A stretch of DNA of 62,165 bases. It comes from Cohnella lupini. GTDB lineage: Bacteria > Bacillota > Bacilli > Paenibacillales > Paenibacillaceae. This document shows positions 1-8,681 of this stretch, one piece after another. How positions within the stretch are numbered: position 1 is the first letter of the stretch; each line of letters opens with the position of its first letter. Location of the stretch: contig NZ_QRDY01000024.1 in NCBI RefSeq assembly GCF_003386205.1, positions 1 to 62,165 of the forward strand, read 5' to 3'. The notes under the pieces were generated by a model, which worked only from the letters and a program-made list of their open reading frames with translations, searched no databases and had not been told where the DNA came from. Both the position numbers and the translations under genes were made by a program.

Positions 1-84
1 ATCTAACATTTTGCCTTCGTGCCGAGCGATTTAAAAGAAACTTTAACCTACGTGGAGCACCATGCGTTGACTTTCACGTTCATA

Positions 85-265
85 GCAGTCGGAAAAACCG
101 ACTATCGCGGGAGGGTCTAAGAGGTCTGTGCTCGTTATGGTCGAAAAAAGCGACTATGGCGGGGCGTCTTGGGAGTCCGAGCGCATTATGGTCGTAAAAA
201 GCGACTATGGCGGGGGGGGCTGAGTGGTCTGTGCTCGTTATGGTCGGAAAAACCGACTATGGCGG
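85..265. repeat. Tandem hairpin array, four units of 51-52 bp
   Basis: Four copies of a short palindrome with GTCG and CGAC arms around an A-rich loop begin at 88, 140, 191 and 243, so the period is 51-52 bp. Each palindrome is followed by CTAT(G/C)GCGGGG, and the spacers share TCTGTGCTCGTTATG. The bases next to the stem vary between copies (GG/CC in the first and last, A/G and T/G in the middle two) while the outer stem is kept. No convincing gene is read here. The function is unknown. Confidence 0.85.
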
Positions 266-360
266 GGGATTCATCTCTAGCAAACAAAAAGAGACCCGCC
301 GTCGACAAGACGCAGGTCTCGATAATCCGAACGCTGCCGGAGCAATCCGGGAGCGTTTTT

Positions 361-1002
361 CTATTCGCTCTTTTCAAAGCTCCGTCGATGCAACGACAAA
401 GCCTCGCGAAAGCGATGGAATGGGACGGATAATTGGTCAATCTGTTTCTTGACCCTCTTCTGCTTGGGGATGTCGTTATCGCAGAAGAGATACAGGTCAA
501 TATATCGATCGAGCTGTTCCCGCACGGTCAGGATGAACCCAAGCTCCCCGACATGAGCCTTGGACAGCTCCTTCAGATCTTCGGCGAGAGACGCGCTTAA
601 CTCCTTCAGCGTGTGGGCTTCCAAAGAGACGCGAATAAAGAATTGTTCCGGCGTGTAGTCCATGCGATGATCCAATCCGGGGACTTGCGCCCAGAAAGCG
701 TTCCAATCCCGCAGGTGTCCGGTTTCATACAAGACGTATTTCAAGAATCCGCATAACCAAGCCGTGCAGCTCGTGTTGCGAAGCTTGCACCCCGCCCCGT
801 TCGAGAGATGCTCACAACCGCCGCAGCAGGAGCCCCCGTTATAGATGCAGACGTTGCAAATATGATCGGCGCCTAATTCGTGTAAATAGTTCATGCCAAG
901 ACCGATGACCGATTCGCGGCTTACTTTATGGCGTTTCAGTCGAACGGGCCGCGAATGATTCTTAGAAGAAGGATCATCAATCGTCGTTTCGGACATCCGC
1001 AT
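361..1002 (-). CDS. Cys-rich protein of unknown function
   Basis: A 213-residue protein that I do not assign to a known family. The start at 1002 has AGGAAGGACGGA just upstream; a second ATG two codons in is also possible. Residues about 47-90 hold a dense cysteine cluster: CNVC, then CCGGC, then further single Cys in GCKLR, TSC and WLCGF. This suggests a bound metal or Fe-S centre. The C-terminal half is charged and probably helical, without membrane segments or a signal peptide. It stands alone, divergent from the LCP gene. The cysteine pattern is seen directly; metal binding is inference. The long frame, codon use and good ribosome site support a real gene. Confidence 0.7.
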   Translation of the reverse strand: MRMSETTIDDPSSKNHSRPVRLKRHKVSRESVIGLGMNYLHELGADHICNVCIYNGGSCCGGCEHLSNGAGCKLRNTSCTAWLCGFLKYVLYETGHLRDWNAFWAQVPGLDHRMDYTPEQFFIRVSLEAHTLKELSASLAEDLKELSKAHVGELGFILTVREQLDRYIDLYLFCDNDIPKQKRVKKQIDQLSVPFHRFREALSLHRRSFEKSE

Positions 1003-1231
1003 TCCGTCCTTCCTAATATAGTGAGCATTATACGCGAGCGCACGCCGAACGACAACGAATTCGAAGTGGTTGAAGTTGGGCAGCGTGGAAGCTTTTCTAT
1101 TTGTTTAATGATTTATGGAGTGAAATATGGAACAATCTATCTTTGTGAATCGTATATTAGGGGTCCAGCGGGGTAAAAAGGGATGCAAAAAAGAGAAGTC
1201 ATCGGAAGTTCACGAAAAGGAGAGTGGAATT

Positions 1232-2263
1232 ATGCGTAATTATCGTCGTTTCAAAATCATAATGATATCAACGTTCATGCTGCTCGTCATTGCGGCTGGA
1301 GTCGTATATGCCAATAGAGGCGCTTTATCCGCGTTGGGCTACGATTGGTTTCTGTCCGATAAAGTGGAGGCTAGCTTTGAGGATTCATACCAGCCTTTGA
1401 ACGATCGTCCGACTTCGGAGGAGCCGCCGCAAGTGGAGAATCCGTTCAGCATGCTGCTCTTGGGGGTAGATGCCCGCAACCACGAACGTGGCCGCTCGGA
1501 TACGATGATCTATACGGTCGTTCGTCCTCAAGATGGTAACGTATTAATGGTTTCCATTCCGCGGGATACGTATGCGGATATCGTGGGTAAAGGTACAGTG
1601 GACAAAATCACGCATGCCTACGCGTTCGGCGGACCCGAAATGGCCGTGAATAGCGTCGAGAAGTTGCTTGATGCTAAGATTGACCACTACGCGTCCATTA
1701 ATTTTCAAGGCTTTACCAAGGTCGTGGATACGCTAGGAGGTATACCTCTTCCCATTATGAAAGATATCGTGAATAAGGGCGCGGATCACGAGAAATTTAC
1801 CGTCGAAGCGAACAAAGACAGCTATACGGGCGTGGAAGCCCTTAATTACGTGCGTTATCGCGAGGATGCGGGCGGCGATATGTCCCGGACGGAACGGAAC
1901 AGGGCATTTATCGAAGCGCTCGTTCACAAAACCTCTTCGTTGCAGCAATGGAACAAGATTCCGGAAATTCTGGACATCGTAGGAGACAATTTCAGCACGG
2001 ATCTGCCTCCGGAGTCGATGAGCGATCTGGCCAAGAAGTTCTTGCAAATCGGTCATGAAATCAAGAGTTATACGCTGAAAGGCGAAGGCAAGCGTATGGG
2101 CGAGCAGAACCTATGGTATTTCGTGAGCGACGAGCAGGATTTGGCCGACGTTCGCGCTACGATAGCGGCTTGGATGAATCCGGCCACTCCGGTAAGCGAG
2201 CTTACCGTCCCTCATGAGGTCGAAGAGTCGGCGTCCAATCCACCTCAAAGCCCTGCGGCATAA
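1232..2263 (+). CDS. LytR-CpsA-Psr (LCP) family cell-wall ligase
   Basis: A 343-residue membrane-anchored LCP protein. This family transfers undecaprenyl-linked polymers such as teichoic acid or capsule onto peptidoglycan. A short cytoplasmic N-terminus is followed by one membrane helix (about residues 7-26). The extracellular catalytic domain has the family motifs LLLGVDAR, RSDTMIY, SIPRDTY, DTLGGI and the Arg-rich MSRTERNR that binds the lipid pyrophosphate. The ATG at 1232 is preferred over an in-frame start at 1127: AAAGGAGAG lies just before it, and the upstream part is not LCP-like. A short hydrophilic C-terminal tail follows the domain. It is probably a single-gene unit. Confidence 0.9.
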   Translation: MRNYRRFKIIMISTFMLLVIAAGVVYANRGALSALGYDWFLSDKVEASFEDSYQPLNDRPTSEEPPQVENPFSMLLLGVDARNHERGRSDTMIYTVVRPQDGNVLMVSIPRDTYADIVGKGTVDKITHAYAFGGPEMAVNSVEKLLDAKIDHYASINFQGFTKVVDTLGGIPLPIMKDIVNKGADHEKFTVEANKDSYTGVEALNYVRYREDAGGDMSRTERNRAFIEALVHKTSSLQQWNKIPEILDIVGDNFSTDLPPESMSDLAKKFLQIGHEIKSYTLKGEGKRMGEQNLWYFVSDEQDLADVRATIAAWMNPATPVSELTVPHEVEESASNPPQSPAA

Positions 2264-2307
2264 ATTGACAAGAAGCGGCATGAAAATGGTGATTCTCGAA
2301 TTATGCA

Positions 2308-2316
2308 TGATATAAT
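2308..2316 (+). promoter_or_regulatory. Extended -10 promoter for the CBS gene
   Basis: TGATATAAT is an extended -10 element (TG-N-TATAAT) about 60 bases before the CBS-protein start. No good -35 is visible at 17 bp, as expected for an extended -10 promoter. Confidence 0.5.
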
Positions 2317-2378
2317 GGATAGGCTGCGACCATGGGCGGCGGGTCTTTCGTTATAACGGAGGAGGAAACCAGGAAACC

Positions 2379-2819
2379 ATGAATATTGCATTTTTTCTAT
2401 TGCCTAAACAAGAAGTGGTATGCGTGAACGAAGACGCAACGCTGCGTCAGACGTTAGAACGCATGGAACGGCATCGATATTCGGCCGTCCCCGTCATTAG
2501 CGAGACGGGGGAGTATAAGTCGACGGTTACGGAAGGCGACCTCTTGTGGTATTTGAAAGCGAATCCGGGACTTAGCTTCGAACAGTTGCATCGGGTATCT
2601 CTAAGCGATGTTCCGTTAAGAATGAATAATCTTGCGGTAAGTATCGATGCCAACATGGAGGATTTAGTATCGCTCGCCAAGACCCAGAACTTCGTTCCGG
2701 TCGTGGACGACATGAACCGGTTCATCGGAATCGTACGGCGCAGCGATATCATTGATTATTGCGAGAAGCTTCTTCTTCCCTTTGGCTCCAACGATAAAGA
2801 AGTCAAGAGCGAAGCGTAG
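2379..2819 (+). CDS. CBS domain pair protein (CbpB-like)
   Basis: A 146-residue cytoplasmic protein made almost only of two CBS motifs (about residues 8-60 and 75-140). Such modules bind adenine nucleotides or cyclic di-AMP and regulate partners. Stand-alone CBS-pair proteins of this size in Firmicutes include c-di-AMP receptors that control the stringent response. The c-di-AMP phosphodiesterase GdpP is encoded about 4 kb downstream, so a ligand link is tempting but inferred. GGAGGAG precedes the start. The amidohydrolase gene begins 29 bases after the stop, probably in the same transcript. Confidence 0.8.
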   Translation: MNIAFFLLPKQEVVCVNEDATLRQTLERMERHRYSAVPVISETGEYKSTVTEGDLLWYLKANPGLSFEQLHRVSLSDVPLRMNNLAVSIDANMEDLVSLAKTQNFVPVVDDMNRFIGIVRRSDIIDYCEKLLLPFGSNDKEVKSEA

Positions 2820-2848
2820 GGAAAATACGGGACAACCTCGGAGGAACG

Positions 2849-4837
2849 ATGACTTACAGCCGTAACAGCAGAGCGCGCAAACGCGGGATTTTTCCGTTGA
2901 TCCTCGCGATCGCGGTACTTATCGTCGCAGGAGGAATATGGGCCGCGACAACGTTATTCGGGGATGATAAGCCGGGGGCGCTGTCGGAGTCCAGTCCGAA
3001 CGCAACAACCCCGATAGCCGACGGAGGTTCTAAGCCGTCTTCGGAAGCGGCATCGCCTTCGACCTCCGCAGAGCAATCGGAAGAAGGAATCATCGACCAG
3101 CCGACGGCTTCCGAGTTAGGTAAAACCTACGACGTGGTCATCTCCAACGGCCGCGTGATCAACCCGGAGACGAAGCTGGACCAGGAAGGCCTTAACGTGG
3201 CCGTTCAAGGCGGCTCGATCGTGCTAGTAACCGATCGGAAGCTGAAAGGCAAGCGCGAGATCGATGCGACGGGGCTTGTCGTGGCACCCGGATTCATCGA
3301 CAACCTCTCTTACGATCCGAACCCCGTCGGCGTATGGAATAAGATCGCGGACGGAGTCACGACGAACATCGCCATGCATGGTGGCACGGCAAATCCGGAC
3401 AAGTGGTATCCCTACTATGTTCGGAATAAGACTCCGGTTCACTTCGGAGCATCGTTCTTCTATACCCAAGCGCGGAATCAGTTCAAGTTAAGCCGTTACG
3501 ATACGGCGAAACCCGCGCAGACGCAAACGTTGGTCGATCAAGCCGAGAAAGCGCTCAATAACGGAGCTCTTGGCATCTCGTTCAGCTTGGAATACGTTCC
3601 TGGCGTGAATGATAAGGAAATATTGCCGCTTATGAAGCTGGCTAAGAAGTATAACGTTCCGGTTTATTTTCACGCCAGGTATTCGGACATGGAAGAGCCG
3701 GGAACGAACATCGACGCCATGAACGAGCTGATAGGTTATGCCCGAGCGTCGGGCGCCGCCGTTCATATCGATCATATCAACAGCACCGGCGGAACGTTCT
3801 CCATGACGCAGTCGCTGAAGATGGTTGCGGACGCGATCGCCGAAGGGCTTGATATCACTTCGTGTATCTATCCCTACGATTACTGGGGAACGTACTTGAA
3901 CTCGGCTCGATTCGACGAAGGTTGGCAAGATCGGTTCCGCATTACATACAAGGACCTGCAGATCGCGGGAACGAAGGAGCGCTTGACCGCCGAGTCGTTC
4001 CGCAAGTACCAGCAACAGGGTAAACTCGCGGTCGCTTACGCGATTCCGAAACAAGACGTCATCGACTCGCTGAAGGCGCCGTATGTAATGATCGGCAGCG
4101 ACGCGATTCTGGAGCCCGGGTTCAACAACCATCCCAGAGCGTCGGGAACTTTCGCAAGAACGGTTGGCCTCTATGTGCGGGAGGAGCAAGTCATCTCGTT
4201 GTCCGACGCGATTGCCAAGATGTCTCTCATGCCGGCGCAGCGCTTGGAGAAGCAAGCTCCGGCACTGCAGAAGAAGGGCAGGATCGCCAAAGGCATGGAT
4301 GCCGACATCGTGGTGTTCGATTACGACAAGATTAGCGACAAGTCGACGGTAGACAAACCGGAGATCGTGTCCGCCGGAATCGAATACGTGCTTATAGAGG
4401 GACAAGTCGCCCTCGACGAGAAGGGCATCCATAAGGACGTTCATGCCGGACAGCCGATCAAGAGCGAATTCCTTCGAGTGAAGTCCGGAGGCTCTTCCCT
4501 TTCATGGGAGGGAAGCAACGACACGCTATTGGAATATCGCGGCGCCAATTATGTGGATCTGGCTGCGCTGGAAAGCCACGGCTACGCCTATCAATGGGAC
4601 AAGGTCGCGCATTCTTACTCGCTGACGTTAACAGACGGTAAAGCAGGCGCGGTCGTTCCTAAGCCCAAGGTGGGAGAGTTGATCCTGGAGCGGGGCTACA
4701 AGCTGATCTGGGATAACGGAGCCGCCACGGAGCTATTATCCGTCGGAGAACGGAACTATGTGCCTTTATCCGCGTTGAAAGCGCACGGTTGGAAGTTAGC
4801 CAAAGAAGGAGTCGGCTTCACGCTGACGGCCCAGTAG
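2849..4837 (+). CDS. Secreted D-aminoacylase-like amidohydrolase with C-terminal stalk domain
   Basis: A 662-residue exported protein. An N-terminal membrane/signal helix (about residues 14-33) leads into a Ser/Pro-rich linker, an amidohydrolase domain of the N-acyl-D-amino-acid deacylase type (about 90-530) and a C-terminal pair of copper-amine-oxidase-like stalk motifs (about 550-662; LLEYRGANYVDLAAL and ELLSVGERNYVPLSAL). The family HxH metal motif after GFID is replaced by NLSY, and the usual Cys after TT is not seen (TTNIAMHGG). The later ligands are present: YFHARY, VHIDHIN and the catalytic Asp in MIGSDAI. It may be a mononuclear or inactive variant. GGAGGAACG precedes the ATG. The substrate is unknown; a cell-wall peptide is a guess from the export signal and wall-type C-terminus. 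Confidence 0.82.
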   Translation: MTYSRNSRARKRGIFPLILAIAVLIVAGGIWAATTLFGDDKPGALSESSPNATTPIADGGSKPSSEAASPSTSAEQSEEGIIDQPTASELGKTYDVVISNGRVINPETKLDQEGLNVAVQGGSIVLVTDRKLKGKREIDATGLVVAPGFIDNLSYDPNPVGVWNKIADGVTTNIAMHGGTANPDKWYPYYVRNKTPVHFGASFFYTQARNQFKLSRYDTAKPAQTQTLVDQAEKALNNGALGISFSLEYVPGVNDKEILPLMKLAKKYNVPVYFHARYSDMEEPGTNIDAMNELIGYARASGAAVHIDHINSTGGTFSMTQSLKMVADAIAEGLDITSCIYPYDYWGTYLNSARFDEGWQDRFRITYKDLQIAGTKERLTAESFRKYQQQGKLAVAYAIPKQDVIDSLKAPYVMIGSDAILEPGFNNHPRASGTFARTVGLYVREEQVISLSDAIAKMSLMPAQRLEKQAPALQKKGRIAKGMDADIVVFDYDKISDKSTVDKPEIVSAGIEYVLIEGQVALDEKGIHKDVHAGQPIKSEFLRVKSGGSSLSWEGSNDTLLEYRGANYVDLAALESHGYAYQWDKVAHSYSLTLTDGKAGAVVPKPKVGELILERGYKLIWDNGAATELLSVGERNYVPLSALKAHGWKLAKEGVGFTLTAQ

Positions 4838-4853
4838 AATCGAACATTACCGA

Positions 4854-4886
4854 AACCCGGTAGCGGCAATCGCTCCCGGGTTTTGT
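4854..4886 (+). terminator. Terminator after the amidohydrolase gene
   Basis: An AACCCGG/CCGGGTT stem with a GC-rich inner loop, followed by TTTGT, lies just after the stop at 4837. Confidence 0.55.
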
Positions 4887-4891
4887 CTGCT

Positions 4892-4921
4892 TGCCGAGGG
4901 ACACCGGTTGTATGATATAAT
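4892..4921 (+). promoter_or_regulatory. Extended -10 promoter before the mazG-like gene
   Basis: TGATATAAT (4913-4921) is an extended -10 with a weak TTGCCG 19 bp upstream. It starts the mazG-like/yybS/gdpP/rplI/dnaB unit. Confidence 0.5.
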
Positions 4922-4982
4922 GAAGTTTGCAGCTTTCCGGGCTTCTGCATCAATGACGAGTTGAAGCGTAGGAGGAATAGCG

Positions 4983-5285
4983 ATGGACCGAGAACTGGAC
5001 GTAGCCACTAGAGCCAAGACGATCGAGTGGCTCAAAACCGAAGTCGTCGATCAGATGTCGCGTTTGTTCAAAGCGATATGGGACGGGAGCACAACCCGGG
5101 TAAAGGACAGCTTGGCAGGTCTTATCGCAAGCTCGTATATTTTAGGTCGAAGATTAGGCATACCTTACCGCGATCTGGATTCGGCCATTCAGGACAAGCT
5201 GGCTAAGCTTAAACAAGAAGGACATCAATTGGAAGATCAGTACCGCGATTTGACCGAATTGTCCGAACATATCCGCAAGAGGTGA
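4983..5285 (+). CDS. MazG-like family protein
   Basis: A 100-residue all-helical protein resembling the short MazG-like family that lies upstream of yybS in Paenibacillaceae. The MazG fold usually hydrolyses nucleoside triphosphates to monophosphates, but this short family is not well characterised and I see no complete ExxE...ExxD metal motif. The start has GTAGGAGG 8 bases upstream. The stop lies just before the yybS start, so translation is probably coupled. The operon position with replication and translation genes suggests a housekeeping role. Confidence 0.75.
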   Translation: MDRELDVATRAKTIEWLKTEVVDQMSRLFKAIWDGSTTRVKDSLAGLIASSYILGRRLGIPYRDLDSAIQDKLAKLKQEGHQLEDQYRDLTELSEHIRKR

Positions 5286-5290
5286 ATTTT

Positions 5291-6196
5291 TTGAATATGA
5301 GTTGGAAGTCGTTGTCGTGGAGCGCGGCGGCGTTGCTGTTGCTGCTTACGGTTGCGACACCTTTGAATTTCATCACGACTTTCTTGATCATGACTCCTTT
5401 CGTTGTCTTGTACACTCTGCTTAAACCCAAGGTTTTCATCCTGCATTTGCTTCCGATCGGGGTGCTAGCGTACTTCCTGTCCGGAGGGATGGGGCCGGTG
5501 GTCATGATCATCGGTTTCTTCTTCCTGGTCCCTTCCGTCGCGATGGGACATCTGTACAAGAGGGGAAGCACCGCGAAGCTGGCGATTATCGTCGGGTTCG
5601 TCGTGGTGCTTGCGCAGCTCTTGCTCGAGCTCGTTCTTTTCTCAGCGATGTTCGATATTAATTTAAAAGCCGAATTGACTTCGATGTTAACGGACAGCTT
5701 GAAGCAGCTCGAAACGAGCAATTTATTCGAATCGGGCTGGGCGGCGGAAACGGCGTCCGCGTTCAGCGAAGAAGTCATGAAGATGTTGCCGATGCTACTG
5801 CTGGTGTCCGCGTTCTTCTTTACGATCGTGACGCACTGGCTTTCGCGAATGTCCCTGCGCACGGTGGGGATTCAAGCGCCTGCCTTACCGCAAGCGAAAA
5901 CCTGGAGAGTCCAACGAAGCTTGGTGCTCTACTATCTGATCGCTATGGTCGCCAGCTTGATCATCTCGAACGAGGATAATGGGTATTGGTCGATCGTGAT
6001 TTCGAATTTGGTCCCGATCTTGCGCTTCGTCTTTACGGTGCAAGCCATCGGCTTCTTCTTCTACCTTGCGGACGCCAAGAAATGGCCGAGAGTGGTGCCC
6101 CTTCTGTTATGCATACCGCTTATGCTATTTCCCCCGGCTTACATTATCGGTTTGATTGACGCAGCTTTCCCGCTGCGCAAATATTTCGTGAAATAA
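5291..6196 (+). CDS. yybS: YybS family membrane protein (DUF2232)
   Basis: A roughly 301-residue polytopic membrane protein with about eight hydrophobic segments. It belongs to the YybS/DUF2232 family, encoded immediately upstream of gdpP in Bacilli. The family fold resembles small-molecule (S-component-like) transporters, but no substrate is known. I place the start at TTG 5291, where AAGAGGTG sits six bases upstream. A GTG at 5282 overlaps that ribosome site and ATG 5297 is a further alternative. The gene follows the mazG-like gene with almost no gap and precedes gdpP by about 70 bases. Confidence 0.85.
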   Translation: MNMSWKSLSWSAAALLLLLTVATPLNFITTFLIMTPFVVLYTLLKPKVFILHLLPIGVLAYFLSGGMGPVVMIIGFFFLVPSVAMGHLYKRGSTAKLAIIVGFVVVLAQLLLELVLFSAMFDINLKAELTSMLTDSLKQLETSNLFESGWAAETASAFSEEVMKMLPMLLLVSAFFFTIVTHWLSRMSLRTVGIQAPALPQAKTWRVQRSLVLYYLIAMVASLIISNEDNGYWSIVISNLVPILRFVFTVQAIGFFFYLADAKKWPRVVPLLLCIPLMLFPPAYIIGLIDAAFPLRKYFVK

Positions 6197-6267
6197 GGCG
6201 GGATTCGGATAGGCGCGCATCGTCGGGTGCCTATTCTCCTAGCCATTAGACGGGAGCGAAAGCGGAT

Positions 6268-8238
6268 ATGCCCAAGTTTCTCGTGCAGCGTTGGCACGGC
6301 ATGCATATCGTCTGGGCACTGGTGCTCATCTTCATGTTAACCGTTGCGTTGGCCTGGTACCAATGGCTGCTCGGTTTGTTAGGTTTGGCGCTTGGAGGGG
6401 TCGTGGCCGTATACGGCATACTCGCGGAGAAAGCTTTCCGCAACGATCTGGACGACTACGTGCTTACTTTATCCCATCGGATCAAAAGCGCGGGTAACGA
6501 CGTCATCGGACAGCTTCCTTTCGGAATCATCATTTTTAACGAGGACAAAGAAATTCAATGGCATAACGCCTATATGTCTACCGTTATCGGTCGCCCTTCC
6601 ATCGTCGGCGAGCCTCTGGCTACGCATTTCCCCGTTCTGCAGCAAGCGGCGAAAGACAAGGATAAGGAAACGGGTATCGAAGTCACGATTAACGGCCGGG
6701 TTTACGAGCTTCTGCCGCGGCTGAAAGAGCGTATTCTCTACGTAGTGGATATTACCGAAAGATGGATGGTCAAGAAGCGGTACGAGGAAGAGAAGCTGGC
6801 GCTCGGGATCGTCATGATGGATAATCTCGAGGAAGTTGCCCAAGGCATGGACGAACAACAGCGGGCATTGATGTTATCGAAGGTTACCGGCGAGATCAAC
6901 GAGTGGGCGCAGAAATACGGATTGTTCTTGCGCCGGTTGTCCTCGGATAGGTATATGATCATTACGAACCAAATCACGTTGAAAGGCTTGGAGCAATCGC
7001 GCTTCGAGTTGCTGGACGACGTGAGGGAGATTACGATCGAGCAGAAGCTTCCAATGACGCTCAGCATCGGTTTTGCCTCCGGTGCGGAGAATGTCATCGA
7101 ATTAGGGCATCTGGTGCAAGGAAGCTTGGATATCGCCCTTGGGAGGGGCGGAGATCAGGCCGTCGTCAAGGTCGGCCAGAGACAGAGCTTCTACGGCGGC
7201 AAGAGCAACGCGGTCGAGAAGCGGACGCGGGTGCGCGCGCGCGTCATCTCCCATGCGCTGCGGGATCTGATCAAGGAAAGCGACAACGTCATTATCATGG
7301 GGCATAAGATGCCCGACATGGATTCCATCGGCGCGGCGATCGGCGTCATGAAGGCTGCGCAGCTGTACGGGAAGGAAGCTTATATCGTTCTGGAGGGAGT
7401 TAATCCCGCCATTCAGCGGATGATGGATATGCTGAAGGAAGACGAGAAGCTCACCAAGCGATTCATCTCTCCCGAATATGCTTCGGGACTGATCGGCAAA
7501 CGTTCTCTTGCGGTAGTCGTGGACACTCACCGAGCGACTATGGTTGCCGAGCCGCGTCTATTGCAAGCGACGGAGAGAATCGTAATCGTAGACCACCATC
7601 GCAGGAGCGAGGAATTCATCGACGATGCCGTTCTGGTCTATATGGAGCCTTATGCCTCTTCGACTTGCGAGCTCGTCACCGAGTTGCTGCAATATATCCA
7701 TGAACGAGTAGTACTCGATGTAAGGGAAGCAACGGCATTGTTGGCCGGCATTACGGTCGACACGAAGAGCTTCGCATTCAGAACCGGATCGCGAACGTTC
7801 GAAGCCGCATCGTTCCTTCGCCGGAACGGAGCGGACTCCGTGCTCATTCAGCGCATGCTGAAGGAAGACCTGGAGGAATACATTCGCAAAGCCGAGATCA
7901 TTCGCAACGCGGAAACCTACCGGGAATGCATCGCGATCGCCGTAGCCGATTCGGGTAAGCAGGTGCCGCAGCTGCTGATCGCTCAAGCGGCGGATACGCT
8001 ACTGAATATGACGGGAATCAAAGCCTCGTTCGTCGTCGGGCTGCGACCGGACGGCCTCGTGGGAGTTAGCGCCAGATCGCTTGGACATATCAACGTGCAA
8101 ATCGTGATGGAACGGCTTGGCGGGGGCGGACACTTCACGAATGCCGCTGCCCAGCTCCAAGGGACCGTTACCGAAGTCACGGCTAGGCTAAAGCAAGTAT
8201 TACAAGAAGTCGAGAAGGAAGAGGGGTTATTCGAATGA
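6268..8238 (+). CDS. gdpP: Cyclic di-AMP phosphodiesterase GdpP
   Basis: A 656-residue membrane-bound enzyme that hydrolyses c-di-AMP to pApA and so controls potassium, osmolyte and cell-wall balance. Two N-terminal membrane helices (residues about 10-50) are followed by a PAS-like domain (about 75-150), a degenerate GGDEF domain (about 170-300) with no GGDEF motif, and a DHH/DHHA1 phosphodiesterase domain. In the last, MPDMDSIGAA (near residue 347), VVVDTHR and IVDHHRR (near 440) carry the metal ligands, and GGGGHFTNAAA closes the DHHA1 part. Length and order match the Bacillus YybT protein (about 659 residues). The stop overlaps the rplI start by 4 bases. Confidence 0.96.
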   Translation: MPKFLVQRWHGMHIVWALVLIFMLTVALAWYQWLLGLLGLALGGVVAVYGILAEKAFRNDLDDYVLTLSHRIKSAGNDVIGQLPFGIIIFNEDKEIQWHNAYMSTVIGRPSIVGEPLATHFPVLQQAAKDKDKETGIEVTINGRVYELLPRLKERILYVVDITERWMVKKRYEEEKLALGIVMMDNLEEVAQGMDEQQRALMLSKVTGEINEWAQKYGLFLRRLSSDRYMIITNQITLKGLEQSRFELLDDVREITIEQKLPMTLSIGFASGAENVIELGHLVQGSLDIALGRGGDQAVVKVGQRQSFYGGKSNAVEKRTRVRARVISHALRDLIKESDNVIIMGHKMPDMDSIGAAIGVMKAAQLYGKEAYIVLEGVNPAIQRMMDMLKEDEKLTKRFISPEYASGLIGKRSLAVVVDTHRATMVAEPRLLQATERIVIVDHHRRSEEFIDDAVLVYMEPYASSTCELVTELLQYIHERVVLDVREATALLAGITVDTKSFAFRTGSRTFEAASFLRRNGADSVLIQRMLKEDLEEYIRKAEIIRNAETYRECIAIAVADSGKQVPQLLIAQAADTLLNMTGIKASFVVGLRPDGLVGVSARSLGHINVQIVMERLGGGGHFTNAAAQLQGTVTEVTARLKQVLQEVEKEEGLFE

Positions 8239-8678
8239 AGGTTATTTTCTTGCAGGACGTAAAGGGTCAAGGTAAAAAGGGCGAGATCAAAGAGGTGTCC
8301 GAAGGTTACGCGCGCAATTTTCTATTACCTAAAGGAGTCGTTAAGCTTGCTACCGATGGCGCCAAGAAAACATTGGATCAACAGGTGGCCTCCGCTCAGA
8401 AGAAGAAGGATAACGAGAAGAACGAATTCAAAGCGCTGGCAGAGCGGTTGTCCGAGATGACCGTCGTCATTAAAGCCAAGGCGGGAGAAGGCGGACGTCT
8501 TTTCGGCGCCATTACGAGCAAACAGATCGCGGAAGCGCTGGAGCTGCAGAAAATCTCGATCGATAAACGGAAAATCGAGCTGGATGATCCGATTCGCGTG
8601 TTAGGAACGACGAAGGTTTCCGTGAAATTGTATCCCGACGTGAAGGGCACGCTAAACGTACAAGTCGTGGAGGAATAA
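8235..8678 (+). CDS. rplI: 50S ribosomal protein L9
   Basis: A 147-residue bL9. The N-terminal 23S-rRNA-binding domain starts with the family signature MKVIFLQDVKGQGKKGEIK and contains GYARNFLLPKG. A long charged linker helix follows, then the C-terminal domain with GGRLFGAITSKQIAEAL. The ATG overlaps the gdpP stop by 4 bases, giving translational coupling. dnaB begins three bases after its stop. Confidence 0.98.
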   Translation: MKVIFLQDVKGQGKKGEIKEVSEGYARNFLLPKGVVKLATDGAKKTLDQQVASAQKKKDNEKNEFKALAERLSEMTVVIKAKAGEGGRLFGAITSKQIAEALELQKISIDKRKIELDDPIRVLGTTKVSVKLYPDVKGTLNVQVVEE

Positions 8679-8681
8679 AGC

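Noticed and set aside
85..265. CRISPR array at the window start
   Set aside because: Unit length and spacing are wrong, the spacers are themselves similar to each other, and no cas gene is present.
3488..4444. Minus-strand open frame of 318 codons within the amidohydrolase gene
   Set aside because: It is a shadow frame; the + strand product has clear domain motifs and a ribosome site.
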